A DNA stretch of 64,000 bases from Actinomycetota bacterium (GTDB taxonomy: Bacteria; Actinomycetota; Acidimicrobiia; Acidimicrobiales; Poriferisodalaceae): positions 56,918-120,917 of the forward strand of contig JABABU010000008.1 of NCBI GenBank assembly GCA_014238065.1. Reading direction: 5' to 3'. The notes under the pieces are model-generated. The model had not been told where the DNA came from. It saw nothing but the letters and a program-made list of their open reading frames with translations, and ran no database searches. The translations under genes were made by a program, and so were the position numbers. Below are positions 43,219 through 52,616 of this stretch, one piece after another (positions within the stretch are counted from its first letter, which is position 1; every line of letters starts with the position of its first letter).

Positions 43219-44223
43219 ATGACTGGCGCCCGCATCGACACCAGCCGATTGCAGAACATGGCTCGGGCCTACACGGAGACGGCCGTGCTCTGGGCCGCGA
43301 TCGACCTCGGCCTCTTCACTGCAGTGGCAGATGGTGCCGGCGATGAGGCTGCCGTCTCGGAGGCGATCGGCGTGAGTGTGCTCGATGCAGAGCGACTCGT
43401 GGTGTGCTGTCTCACCCTCGATCTTCTTCGTCAGGTCGACGGCAGGCTGACGAACGCTCCAGACGTACAGCGATACCTGGTGGCCGGTGAGCCCAGATAC
43501 GCGGGTGCGTGGATGATGTTCACCCGCCGGGATGTTCCTGAGTGGTTCCGGATTGCCGAGCTGATGAATGGCGACGGCGAGCCGACGCTTCTCGGTATGT
43601 ACGACGGGCTCACTGTCGACGCGGCCCGCAAGTATCACCGAGCGACGTATTCGGTCGGGATGGGAGCCGGTCGTCGCTTCGTCCGTGAGGTCGACCTCGG
43701 GGGGCGAACCAAGATGCTCGACATCGGCGGCGGATCCGGTGCGTACAGCATCAATGTCGTCCAGGCGCACAGCGAGATGACAGCTGTCGTGTTCGACCTT
43801 CCGCCCGTGGCCGAGGTGGCGACAGAGTTTCTCGAGCAGAACGGTGTGGACGACCGCGTGGTCGCATTCGGAGGCGATTTCACGGCTGACCCCTTCCCCG
43901 ATGACTGTGATGTCGCCGTCATGGCGAGCAATCTCCCCATCTACGACGCTGGAGTTATCGGTTCAGTCGTCGCGAAGACTCACGAAGCTCTGCTTCCTGG
44001 CGGCGAGATGCACCTCATCGGGGAGATGCTCGACGATGACCGCAGTGGTCCAGCAGACGCAGCGATGTGGGGCATGAACGAGCTGATGTACGGGGGCCAA
44101 GGACGCGCCCACACCATCGCCGAGTGCATCGGCTACTTCCAGGCGGCCGGGTTCTCCGACATCGCCGTGGACGAGTTCATCCCCGGTGTCCTCAAACGGG
44201 TCTCCGGCGTCAAGCACAGCTGA
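43219..44223 (+). CDS. O-methyltransferase, dimerisation-domain type (Methyltransf_2)
   Basis: A 334-residue methyltransferase. The N-terminal winged dimerisation domain (DLGLFTAVADGAGDEAAVSEAI and a helix-turn-helix-like stretch up to about residue 90) is followed by the SAM domain: KMLDIGGGSGAYSINVV (motif I), VVFDLPPVAEVA, GDFTADPFPDDCDVAVMASNL and LLPGGEMHLIGEML. The family methylates hydroxyls of aromatic or polyketide-like compounds. It is divergent from the FAD oxidase run and stops near the convergent dehydrogenase gene. Confidence 0.87.
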   Translation: MTGARIDTSRLQNMARAYTETAVLWAAIDLGLFTAVADGAGDEAAVSEAIGVSVLDAERLVVCCLTLDLLRQVDGRLTNAPDVQRYLVAGEPRYAGAWMMFTRRDVPEWFRIAELMNGDGEPTLLGMYDGLTVDAARKYHRATYSVGMGAGRRFVREVDLGGRTKMLDIGGGSGAYSINVVQAHSEMTAVVFDLPPVAEVATEFLEQNGVDDRVVAFGGDFTADPFPDDCDVAVMASNLPIYDAGVIGSVVAKTHEALLPGGEMHLIGEMLDDDRSGPADAAMWGMNELMYGGQGRAHTIAECIGYFQAAGFSDIAVDEFIPGVLKRVSGVKHS

Positions 44224-44239
44224 GCCGCCCGACCCGCGC

Positions 44240-45244
44240 TCAGGCGATACGGTCGAGCATGTCCTCGGTGATGCAGTAGACGGGCTCCTCGCCTGCGAAA
44301 TGGCGGCGAAGCTCCTCGACGGCGAGTTCTCCCATTCGATGGCAATTGTCGATGCATCCTGCGATGTGAGGCGTGAGAACGACGTTCGGCAAAGACCGGA
44401 GCGGGCTGTCGGGCGGAGGAGGCTCGGGATCGCTGACATCGAGAAACGCGAAGAACCTGCCCTTTGCCAACTCGGTGCAGAGCGCGAGCTCGTCGATCAA
44501 TTCACCTCGCGCAGTGTTGACGAGTAGCGCGTCGTCCTTCATCACGGCGAGCGCTGCCGCGTCGAGGATGTGGTGGGTCGCATCATTCGACGGGCAATGC
44601 AGGCTGACCACGTCGGATCTTGCCAGCATGACCTCCAACTCGACGCTTTCCACCCCGAGCGCAGCCGCTTCGACGTCGTCGAGGTACGGATCAGAGACCA
44701 ACACGTCGACGTCGAACGGCTTCAACAACCCGATGACATGCCGGCCGACGTTCGATGCGCCGAGAAGCCCGACGGTCGAGCGGGTGAGCTCGCGGGCGCC
44801 GTACTGCTCCCATGCCGGGCTGTCTCGCCAACCGCCATCCCTGACGTCTTGACCGAGGGGCCAGATGTTCTTTCGGCCGACGATCATCAGGCCGAGGGTC
44901 GTTTCTGCGACGTCTCGCGCCAAGGTCACGCCGGCGCTGGTGACACTGATGCCGCGGCCCCAAACAGCATCGGAGATGAACCGTTTCACGCTGCTTCCCA
45001 TGTGCGCCATGGCCGATAACCGTGGTGCTGCCGCGACGACCTCGTCATCGAGTTTGTGCACGCCCCAGCTCGTGATGCAGCCATCGGCTGCTGCGAGAAG
45101 CGCTGTCAGTTCGGCTTTCGAAGCCGGCCGTTCTGTGGCGTGGACGATGTCGGCGAAACTGGCCAAGGTGTCCCAGGCCGCTTCGCTGAACATCCGATCG
45201 TAGTGATCGGTCCCGATCGTGACCGCAACCACGGGTTTCGTCAT
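44240..45244 (-). CDS. D-2-hydroxyacid dehydrogenase family protein
   Basis: A 334-residue NAD-dependent dehydrogenase. TVGLLGASNVGRHVIGLL is the nucleotide-binding turn, with the first glycines changed from GxGxxG to GASNVG. VNTARGELID carries the catalytic Arg, DVSDPEPPPPDSPL the Glu region, and NVVLTPHIAG the catalytic His. ATG 45244 overlaps the FGGY kinase stop (ATGA). Last gene of the aldolase-kinase-dehydrogenase run, so it may oxidise or reduce a sugar-derived acid. Confidence 0.87.
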   Translation of the reverse strand: MTKPVVAVTIGTDHYDRMFSEAAWDTLASFADIVHATERPASKAELTALLAAADGCITSWGVHKLDDEVVAAAPRLSAMAHMGSSVKRFISDAVWGRGISVTSAGVTLARDVAETTLGLMIVGRKNIWPLGQDVRDGGWRDSPAWEQYGARELTRSTVGLLGASNVGRHVIGLLKPFDVDVLVSDPYLDDVEAAALGVESVELEVMLARSDVVSLHCPSNDATHHILDAAALAVMKDDALLVNTARGELIDELALCTELAKGRFFAFLDVSDPEPPPPDSPLRSLPNVVLTPHIAGCIDNCHRMGELAVEELRRHFAGEEPVYCITEDMLDRIA

Positions 45245-46491
45245 GAGAGATTTTCCTCCGCCTGCTGGTCGATCAGCCTCGAGTGCTCTGGAGCGAGTGA
45301 CACGTCGTCCACGTCGACGAAAATACCGACGCCGACACCGGCGAGTACAGCTGCTGCCTTCGCTGGTAGGGCATGGTCTTGGACGACGCGAACCGGCACA
45401 CCAGCCGCACCGGCCACGAGTCGTGGCCAGGTGTCGTCGGTGGCAGCGCCACCGACCATCGTCAGGCTGGTGACCTGGCCGAACTCGGCGAGAGCTTCCT
45501 CCACCTGGTGGGATGCAGATCGCATCGCAGTGTCCAGCGCCTTGCCGGAAGCATCGTGCTGTCGGACAGCCTCCGCGGTTGCGCCGTGACCTCCGAGGTA
45601 GCGGGAGATCGTGAACCGTCCTGGCGCAACATGATGGCTGACGCTCATACCGGCGGGAATGTCGGTGGGGGTCGAATGATCGGCGATGGCTGTGAGCACC
45701 CAGGCCGTTCCTGCTGCCAACAGCACATCGCCCTGGCGCGTCAGCCCGAGGCCAAGAGCGTGACACGACTGATCGTGGCCTCCTGTGACGACCGTGGCGC
45801 CGACGAGTCGCTCGAGACCAGCCGCCGGCGGCTCTGTGACGGTGTCGATGCTCTCACCAGGTCTCGTCAGCGCAGAGAGCTGATCGGTGCGTAGGCGGAC
45901 GACTTCACAGAGCTCTTGGCTCCACTGCGCCGAGTGAACGTTCATCAGCTGCATGCCGGATGCATTGGACGTGTTCGCTCGCCAGCTTCCCGTGAGCGCG
46001 TGAACCACAAATTCATCGACGCCTGCGTATCGGCAGGCTTTGTTGAATATGTCGGGTCGGTTCTGGCCTAGCCACGCGATGGAGCTCAGCCCGAGTCCCG
46101 ACCCCGGCTGCCAACCGGAGACTTCGGCGATTCGGAGTCCCGTTCCGTCTTCGAGCCAACGGTCGACAATCGAGTCCGATCGGGTGTCCATCCATGTGGT
46201 GAAGTGCGTAAGTGGCATGTCGTCCGCACCGAAAGGGGCCACCGATCCGCTCTGGGCTGCCATGGCGATGGCGGCGATCGACGTGTGCGTCGGAAGGTCG
46301 GGCAACAGCAGGCGAATGGCGTCGAACGCTGCCGCGACGATTTCGTCGCCGTTCTGGGTGGCATGTCCGTTTCCGCGATGGAGCGCTATCGGCTTCGAGT
46401 TGGAGGTACAGATCGTCTCGCCGGTGGGAGTCAGCGCCACGGCCTTGACCGTGGTCGTACCCAGATCGAGTCCGAGCAGAGCGACGGTCAT
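45241..46491 (-). CDS. FGGY-family carbohydrate kinase
   Basis: A 416-residue sugar kinase. LLGLDLGTTTVKAVAL is the phosphate-1 motif, HFTTWMDTRSD the FGGY N-domain sugar-contact segment, VVTGGHDQSCHALGLGL the second domain, and LTMVGGAATDDTWPRLVAGAAG the adenosine region. Closest in layout to xylulokinase, LsrK and related kinases. With the class I aldolase upstream and the dehydrogenase downstream it suggests phosphorylation and cleavage of an unusual sugar or polyol. ATG 46491; 29 bases after the aldolase stop. Confidence 0.88.
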   Translation of the reverse strand: MTVALLGLDLGTTTVKAVALTPTGETICTSNSKPIALHRGNGHATQNGDEIVAAAFDAIRLLLPDLPTHTSIAAIAMAAQSGSVAPFGADDMPLTHFTTWMDTRSDSIVDRWLEDGTGLRIAEVSGWQPGSGLGLSSIAWLGQNRPDIFNKACRYAGVDEFVVHALTGSWRANTSNASGMQLMNVHSAQWSQELCEVVRLRTDQLSALTRPGESIDTVTEPPAAGLERLVGATVVTGGHDQSCHALGLGLTRQGDVLLAAGTAWVLTAIADHSTPTDIPAGMSVSHHVAPGRFTISRYLGGHGATAEAVRQHDASGKALDTAMRSASHQVEEALAEFGQVTSLTMVGGAATDDTWPRLVAGAAGVPVRVVQDHALPAKAAAVLAGVGVGIFVDVDDVSLAPEHSRLIDQQAEENLS

Positions 46492-46520
46492 TGGAGTCAG
46501 CAGGTTGGCCGAGGCGGCTG

Positions 46521-47309
46521 TCAGCTGCCGGCCAGCATGGCCGCGGCATCGTCGACGGATGCTTCGTCGTGGACGATCGCGGCCACGGCGCTCGTCATGG
46601 CCAGTGGGTCTGACGCCTGAAAGACGTTTCGGCCCATTGCCACTCCCTTTGCCCCAGCTCTCATGGCTGCGTGAATGTTGACAAGAGTGTCGCGCTCGTC
46701 GCCCTTTGAACCGCCCAGAATCACCACCGGTACGAAGGTCTTCGACGTCACTTCCTCGTATCCGTCCGCGTAGGGGGCCTTGATGAAGTCGGCGCCGAGT
46801 TCGGCACCAAGGCGGGAAGCGAACGCGATGGCTTCGATCGACCGCAGATCGGCCGGGCTGTCGAAGCCGCCGGGGACCATCTCGCCAAGGACCGGAAGGC
46901 CCCAACGATGGGCATCGCGAACCAGATGAGCAAGATTCCTCAGCGTCGTCTCCTCCTTAGGGCTGCCCGGCAGGGCGGTGGCGACGAGAGCGTCGGCCCC
47001 GATTCGCAAAGCGTCCTCGACGGTGAAGAACAGGTCGTCGAGGGAACCGTCGCTCGGTGTTCCGAGGTTCGTCGAGGCTCCATCGCCACGAAGGATGAGC
47101 CCGACCCCGCTCAGCTCGGTGACGAAGGTCGAGGCAATCCCGTAGGACGTGAGGATCGCATCGGCTCCACCGGCGGTCACCGCCTCGATGACTCCTGATG
47201 GGTTCTCGATGCCCGCGATCGGTCCGTCGAGAAGCCCGTGGTCGATGGCGACAATGACGGCGCGACCGTCCGAAGCGAAGATGTTCCTCATTCTGCGGAC
47301 CGTCGACAT
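46521..47309 (-). CDS. DhnA/LsrF-type class I aldolase
   Basis: A 262-residue TIM-barrel aldolase. VIVAIDHGLLDGP is the DhnA-family signature, and GADFIKAPYADGYEEV contains the Schiff-base lysine. PVVILGGSKGDE and GVAMGRNVFQ form the phosphate-binding end. Relatives are archaeal-type fructose-bisphosphate aldolase and LsrF. ATG 47309 has GGAG about 8 bases upstream. Upstream neighbour of the FGGY kinase gene, consistent with cleavage of the kinase's phosphorylated product. Confidence 0.87.
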   Translation of the reverse strand: MSTVRRMRNIFASDGRAVIVAIDHGLLDGPIAGIENPSGVIEAVTAGGADAILTSYGIASTFVTELSGVGLILRGDGASTNLGTPSDGSLDDLFFTVEDALRIGADALVATALPGSPKEETTLRNLAHLVRDAHRWGLPVLGEMVPGGFDSPADLRSIEAIAFASRLGAELGADFIKAPYADGYEEVTSKTFVPVVILGGSKGDERDTLVNIHAAMRAGAKGVAMGRNVFQASDPLAMTSAVAAIVHDEASVDDAAAMLAGS

Positions 47310-47343
47310 CAGTTCTCCACGAGTGCGAAAGGCGAGATCGAGA

Positions 47344-48369
47344 TCAGTTCCTCGCTGCCTCAACAATCCCATATGTCTCGCGGAGAAGTCGCATGTTCTC
47401 GTCGAGATCCGGCGACAGCACGTCGGCGAGAAAGATGGAAAGGTCATGTTCGGCTACGAGCGACCGCAGCGCGGTTGCGCACTGGTCGGGCGTGCCGTTG
47501 ATCTGGTAACTGAGCAACAACTCTTCGGTGATCAATTCGTCAAGGAGATGGGCTGCGTTTTCAGCCCGTGCCTGGCTGACAAGCGCGATCGCGCTCTCGT
47601 CGAATCCGAGCGATGTCAACACGCGCGGCGGAGAGTCCATCAGCACGTATCCGATGGTGCTTCTCTGTTCGGCGATCATGTCAGGTCGGTAACACAGCCT
47701 GCCGAGATACGCATGACGCGGTGGGTCCCTGTCAGCTGCTGATGCCGCAGAATCGACGAGATCGAATGCCGCCTCGAGATCCGGTTTGACAGTGATGAGC
47801 GCAACGTCTGCCGACCGTCCTGCGAGGCCGAGCAGCAACGGACTGCGACTTGTCATCCACAACTCGATGTCGTGTCGACCACTGGCGAGCTGTGCGTTCG
47901 CGAGTTCGCTGTTATGGCCGCTCCAGGAGATCTCATCGCCAGTCCAGAGACGGAGAGCCACATCGGCGGTGTCCTTCACAGCTCGATATGGCTTGGTTCT
48001 CTCGATCGCCATCGGGCCCAGGACCATCGACCCACCGGCCAGCAACGTGGCCACGGCTCTGCCTGACGACAGCTCGTTCAGCGTCGCTACCGCAGCTGCG
48101 GTGACAGCAGGATGCCGGGTGTAGCCATTGGTGACGGGCCCGAGCTTGATGCGTGAAGTCGCCAGAGCGGCCGCTCCGAGACACGCGTAGACATCGGGAT
48201 GGAAACCTTCATCGGCCACAAGCGCGTAGTCGTACCCGAGCCGATCGGCCTCGACGCACAACTCGACGACGTGAGCGGCCTTCATGAGCGGCACGATGTG
48301 GATGCCGACCTCGAACGCTTCCGGCCGGGGGATCCGATCGAACGGTTGTGGCGCGTCAGGAGGCCGCAT
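47344..48369 (-). CDS. LLM-class oxidoreductase (Mer-like)
   Basis: A 341-residue luciferase-like TIM barrel. LCVEADRLGYDYALVADEG, RIKLGPVTNGYTRHPAVTAAAVA and LNELSSGRAVATLLAGGSMV resemble the LLM at 33310-34278, its probable paralogue. IELWMTSRSPLLLGLAGRSADVALI is the second half. It starts 4 bases after the stop of the His-variant SDR gene, repeating the SDR-LLM pair found at 32529-34278. The 34-base gap to the aldolase start suggests one operon continuing into the sugar genes. Confidence 0.86.
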   Translation of the reverse strand: MRPPDAPQPFDRIPRPEAFEVGIHIVPLMKAAHVVELCVEADRLGYDYALVADEGFHPDVYACLGAAALATSRIKLGPVTNGYTRHPAVTAAAVATLNELSSGRAVATLLAGGSMVLGPMAIERTKPYRAVKDTADVALRLWTGDEISWSGHNSELANAQLASGRHDIELWMTSRSPLLLGLAGRSADVALITVKPDLEAAFDLVDSAASAADRDPPRHAYLGRLCYRPDMIAEQRSTIGYVLMDSPPRVLTSLGFDESAIALVSQARAENAAHLLDELITEELLLSYQINGTPDQCATALRSLVAEHDLSIFLADVLSPDLDENMRLLRETYGIVEAARN

Positions 48370-48373
48370 TCGT

Positions 48374-49126
48374 TCAGCCTTCCTCGTTCTTACGATGACC
48401 GTAGCGTTGGCCGCCGTCGACCGTGATGGTCTCGCCGGTGATGTAGTCGGATTCGATCAGGAATCTTGCGGCCTTCGCCATGTCCTCCGGCGTACCCCAT
48501 CGGCCAAGGAGAGTCTTGGCCGCGGTTCGGGCGTACTTGTCGTCGTCATAGTCGTGGGGGCGGAGAGTGGGACCAGGCACGACGGCGTTCACGGTGATGG
48601 CCGGTGACAGTTCCAGGGCGAGCTGGCGCGTGAGGGCGAGAAGAGCCGACTTGCCGACGCCGTGACCCGTGAAGCCCGGCCATGGCTCAAATGCCGACAG
48701 ATCGCCAATGTTGATGATGGCGCCCTGGCCGGAGGCGAGCATCTGAGGAGCGAGTGCGTTCGAGCAATAGAACGGTCCGTGAACAAGCGTGTCGATCGAC
48801 CGGCGCCAAACTGTGAGGTCGTCGGTCGGGAATGGATCTTTGATGAAGGTCGAGGCGTTGTTGACGAGAACGTCGACTGCCCCGAACCGCTCGGCAGCAG
48901 CAGCCGCCATTTCGGTGACCTGTTCGGCATTTCCGACATTGGCTTGAACTGCGATGGCGTCGACTCCCCTGGCTTCGGCTTCGGCCGCCGTAGCCCGAGC
49001 GGCTTCTGCCGACGAGTTGTAGTTCACCACGACGTTCGCCCCTGCAGAAGCGAGCTCGAGCGTGATGACCCTGCCGACCCTGTGCCCGCCACCCGTGATC
49101 AGCGCTGTCTTTCCCTGTAGCTCCAT
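48374..49126 (-). CDS. Pteridine-reductase-like SDR with His in place of catalytic Tyr
   Basis: A 250-residue SDR, paralogue of 32529-33284. ALITGGGHRVGRVITLELA and VVVNYNSSAEAARA are the PTR1/FolM-like NADPH motifs. DLSAFEPWPG keeps the active-site Asp. The YxxxK pair reads HGVGK, so Tyr is His as in the paralogue, and AVVPGPTLRPH follows. Two independent copies with the same substitution argue for a functional change rather than decay. Divergent from the molybdenum hydroxylase at 49194 over 67 bases and 4 bases upstream of the LLM gene. Confidence 0.86.
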   Translation of the reverse strand: MELQGKTALITGGGHRVGRVITLELASAGANVVVNYNSSAEAARATAAEAEARGVDAIAVQANVGNAEQVTEMAAAAAERFGAVDVLVNNASTFIKDPFPTDDLTVWRRSIDTLVHGPFYCSNALAPQMLASGQGAIINIGDLSAFEPWPGFTGHGVGKSALLALTRQLALELSPAITVNAVVPGPTLRPHDYDDDKYARTAAKTLLGRWGTPEDMAKAARFLIESDYITGETITVDGGQRYGHRKNEEG

Positions 49127-49193
49127 CCTTTCTGTCTAGTGCCTCGTCAGAGGTCATGGCACCAGCCAGAAATCATCGGCATAGTGTGCGCAC

Positions 49194-51569
49194 ATGGGGA
49201 AAGGCGAGGATGAAGGTCGCTGGGTCGGCCAGCCGTTGTTGAGGAGAGAAGACCCATCGCTGCTCACGGGTGCTTCGCGCTACCTGGCCGATCTCGCCGA
49301 CAGCCACACGCTGCACGTTGGCTTCGTTCGTAGCGATCTTGCCCACGCCGACATCGTCAGCATCGATGGTTCTCAGGCGCTCGCGCGACCGGGAGTGGTC
49401 GCCTTCTTCACCGCCGAAGACCTTGCTGCTGAAAACCGTGTTGCTGAAACGCTGCTCGCTCAACCGAGCACCCACGACCTCTGGACGAAGGACACGCCGT
49501 ACTACGCCCTTGCGAAAGGTCGAGTGCGTCACGTCGGTGAAGCCATCGCAGCGGTGGTGGCCACCTCGGCCACCGAACTCGCAGACGCGCTCGAACACGT
49601 AGAGGTCGAGTTCCGCGAACTACCAATCGTGATCGACACAGTCGAGGCATCGCGGCCTGGTTCGCCAACGGTGTACGCCGACTGGTCCGACAATGTTGTC
49701 GGCACGTTCGAGGTTGCGATGGGCGACGTCGACGCGGCCGAGGCCGCTGCCGACGTCACCGTCAGCGATCAGTTCAGAATCAATCGGCAGACGGCGGCTT
49801 CGCTCGAACCCCGTGGCGTGCTTGCGGAGTGGGATGGTCGGCGCGAGGAACTCGTCGTGTGGACATCTACGCAGAGCCCACACATCGTTCGGGATTTCGT
49901 CTCCGAGGTCACCGGCCTTCCGACGAGTCGAGTCACGGTACGCGTACCGCAGGTCGGCGGTGGTTTTGGCGCCAAGTTCCACTACTACCCGGAGGAGTCT
50001 GCGCTGGCCCTGATTGCGTTGCGTCTCGGCCGAACGGTGATGTGGGTCGAGGGCAGGAGTGAGTCCTTCGTCGCAACTGTTCATGCACGTGACTTGGTCG
50101 TCGACGTGACGATGACTGCTTCGGCCGACGGGAAGATGTCCTCCATGCGGGTCGGGATCGTCGCCGATCTCGGGGCGTACACCCACATGGTCAGCTACGG
50201 ACCTTCATGGTTGACGGCGGTGATGATGACCAACGTCTACGTGATTCCGAACGCCAAAGCCGACCTCACGGCCATCGTCACGAACAAAACCCCGGCCGGG
50301 TCGTATCGCGGATGGGGCCAGCCAGAGGCGAACTTCGTGGTCGAGCGAATGGTCGAACTGCTGGCGGCCGAGTTGGGCATCGATTCGATCGAGCTCAGAA
50401 GACGGAACCTGATCGCACCGCATCAGTTTCCGTATACGAGTCTGTTCCACACGTTCGACAATGGCGAGTACGAACTGTGTCTGGACAACGGCCTCGAACT
50501 CGGCGAGTACGAGAGCTGGAAAGCACGTCAGGCCGAAGGGCGACCTGAGGGCCGGCACATTGGCATCGGCATCTCGTTCTACGTCGAGAACACGGCACTT
50601 GGCCCTTCGAGGCAGATGAACGAGGGCGGGCTCAACCAGGGCGGCTACGACATCTCGCACGTGCGGATGGAACAGGGTGGTGACGTCACGGTCTTCACCG
50701 GCCTCTGTGAAATGGGGCAGGGATTCACCAATGGCTTGGCGCAGATGTGCGCCGAGACGTTGGGAGTTCGCCCCGAACAGGTGAATGTGGTCACCGGCGA
50801 CACCAACCGATGTCCATACACCGGTCACGGAACGGGCGCGAGTAGGTCGGCTGCCGTCGGTGGCGCCGCTGTGCGAAAAGCATCACTCGAGATGAAGGTG
50901 AAGGTCGGGAAGATAGCAGCGCACATGCTCGAAGCAGCCGAGGGCGATCTCGTGCATGCGAACGGCGTGATCTCGGTGCGGGGCACCCCCGGCAAGAGTG
51001 TGACCACCGCTGACGTGGGGCGAGCTGCATATCTGAGGGCGATCGACCTACCACCCGGCGTCGATCCTGGGCTCGAAGTCGTCGTCACCCACGACCCTGA
51101 CGCCATGGCTTGGCCGTACGGACTCAACATGGCCGTCGTTCAGGTCGACCCCGAGACCTGCGGTGTGGAACTACTCGCCTTTTCTGTGTTCCACGACTGC
51201 GGAACGATCCTGAACCCGATGATCGTCGAAGGTCAGATCCACGGCGGGACCGCTCAGGGCATCGGGGCTGCACTCTTCGAGGAGTTGACCTTCGACGATC
51301 AGGGCCAGCCGCAGTCGGGGAGTTTTCTCAACTATCTCGTGCCGTCCGCGGTCGAAGTACCGAATTTCACGCTCGGTCACATGATTCATCCATCACCTGT
51401 GGTGCCCGGCGGGATGAAGGGCGTCGGTGAGGCCGGCATCATCGGCCCCCCAGCTGCCGTGATCGCGGCAATCGAAGATGCGTTGTACGACCACGATGTA
51501 CGTTTCACCTCGATTCCGTTGACCCCGGCGAAGATCTTCGACGCGATCCAGGTCGTCCAGTCAACGTAA
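49194..51569 (+). CDS. Xanthine dehydrogenase/CoxL-family molybdenum hydroxylase large subunit
   Basis: A 791-residue molybdopterin-binding subunit. RWVGQPLLRREDPSLLTGAS begins the CoxL-type N-terminus. VRHVGEAIAAVVA, VRVPQVGGGFGAKFHYYPEE (molybdopterin loop), AGSYRGWGQPEANF, GLCEMGQGFTNGLAQM and GVGEAGIIGPPAAVIAA with the catalytic Glu follow. The CO-dehydrogenase loop AYRCSFR is absent (SYRGWGQ), so it is not a CO dehydrogenase but a hydroxylase of an unknown substrate. No small [2Fe-2S] or FAD subunit gene is adjacent. An LLM gene follows after 9 bases. Confidence 0.88.
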   Translation: MGKGEDEGRWVGQPLLRREDPSLLTGASRYLADLADSHTLHVGFVRSDLAHADIVSIDGSQALARPGVVAFFTAEDLAAENRVAETLLAQPSTHDLWTKDTPYYALAKGRVRHVGEAIAAVVATSATELADALEHVEVEFRELPIVIDTVEASRPGSPTVYADWSDNVVGTFEVAMGDVDAAEAAADVTVSDQFRINRQTAASLEPRGVLAEWDGRREELVVWTSTQSPHIVRDFVSEVTGLPTSRVTVRVPQVGGGFGAKFHYYPEESALALIALRLGRTVMWVEGRSESFVATVHARDLVVDVTMTASADGKMSSMRVGIVADLGAYTHMVSYGPSWLTAVMMTNVYVIPNAKADLTAIVTNKTPAGSYRGWGQPEANFVVERMVELLAAELGIDSIELRRRNLIAPHQFPYTSLFHTFDNGEYELCLDNGLELGEYESWKARQAEGRPEGRHIGIGISFYVENTALGPSRQMNEGGLNQGGYDISHVRMEQGGDVTVFTGLCEMGQGFTNGLAQMCAETLGVRPEQVNVVTGDTNRCPYTGHGTGASRSAAVGGAAVRKASLEMKVKVGKIAAHMLEAAEGDLVHANGVISVRGTPGKSVTTADVGRAAYLRAIDLPPGVDPGLEVVVTHDPDAMAWPYGLNMAVVQVDPETCGVELLAFSVFHDCGTILNPMIVEGQIHGGTAQGIGAALFEELTFDDQGQPQSGSFLNYLVPSAVEVPNFTLGHMIHPSPVVPGGMKGVGEAGIIGPPAAVIAAIEDALYDHDVRFTSIPLTPAKIFDAIQVVQST

Positions 51570-51578
51570 CCTGCGACC

Positions 51579-52604
51579 ATGGCACAGCGAATGGCCCTGT
51601 ACATGCAGGACAAGCATCCGATCTCCCACGAGATCGAGATGGCCAAGTACGCAGAGGAACAGGGCTTCAGTGAGATCTGGCAAGCCGACACTCGGCTCGC
51701 CCGCGACTGCGTCGTGCTGATGAGTGCGTTGCTGGCCGAGACCAACACGCTGAAGATCGGGTCAGGAGTGCTGCCGATCTGGTCGCGAAACCCGGCCGTC
51801 ATCGCGGCGACATGGAGCACGATGTGGGAGCTTGGCGGCCTGACGCCCGAGGGTGACAGCCGGGTGATGCTCGGCATCGGAGCTTGGTGGGAGCCCATTG
51901 CCACTCGCATTGGTCTCGACAGGCGCAAGCCGCTGAAGGCCATGCGCGAGCACGTCGAGGTCATCCGTGAGTTGTTCACCATGGAAGAGGTCACCTACGA
52001 CGGCGAGTTTGTGCAGCTTGACAGGGTGAAGCTCGACGTCGCGTACGGCGACACCGGGCCCCGCGACATCCCGATCTACATCGGGGCGACGGGTCCGAAG
52101 ATGCTGGAACTGACCGGCGAAACTTGCGACGGCATCGTGCTGAACTACGTCGTGCCGACTGACTACATCCGCGACGCGATCGAGCTCGTCGAACGTGGCG
52201 CGGCCAAGGTGGGCAAGACCATCGACGACATCGATCGGCCGGAACTGCTGGTCTGCTCGCTGTCAGATGATGATCCCGACGAGGCGATGATGACCGGCAA
52301 GGCCCTCGTCGCGTACTACCTCGGGACCGAGCCGCACATCATGGAGGCCAGCCGGGCCGACCCTGAACTCATCGGCAAAGTGCAGGAGATCGTCGGGTGG
52401 CCGGCGACGGAGGCCGACTATCGCAAAGCGGCTGACATCATCCCTGACGAACTCGTTAGTTCGGTCATGGCTGTTGGCACAACTCATCAGTGCAGAGACA
52501 CAGTCGCCGAATACATCGAGGCCGGCGTCACCTGCCCGATCCTCTATCCGATGATGGACGACATCAAACCGGTGGTTGACGCGTTCGCCCACTGGGAGCC
52601 CTGA
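51579..52604 (+). CDS. LLM-class oxidoreductase (F420-type)
   Basis: A 341-residue luciferase-like protein. [47 protein letters not shown] and [20 protein letters not shown] have the look of F420-dependent LLM enzymes such as methylene-H4MPT reductase relatives. [26 protein letters not shown] is the second-half motif. It follows the molybdenum hydroxylase gene by 9 bases, which suggests linked expression and again ties an LLM enzyme to a molybdenum hydroxylase. Confidence 0.87.
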   Translation: MAQRMALYMQDKHPISHEIEMAKYAEEQGFSEIWQADTRLARDCVVLMSALLAETNTLKIGSGVLPIWSRNPAVIAATWSTMWELGGLTPEGDSRVMLGIGAWWEPIATRIGLDRRKPLKAMREHVEVIRELFTMEEVTYDGEFVQLDRVKLDVAYGDTGPRDIPIYIGATGPKMLELTGETCDGIVLNYVVPTDYIRDAIELVERGAAKVGKTIDDIDRPELLVCSLSDDDPDEAMMTGKALVAYYLGTEPHIMEASRADPELIGKVQEIVGWPATEADYRKAADIIPDELVSSVMAVGTTHQCRDTVAEYIEAGVTCPILYPMMDDIKPVVDAFAHWEP

Positions 52605-52616
52605 TCACTGCAAACG

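Noticed and set aside
49194..51569. Carbon monoxide dehydrogenase (CoxL)
   Set aside because: The active-site loop AYRCSFR is replaced by SYRGWGQ, and CoxS and CoxM genes are absent nearby.
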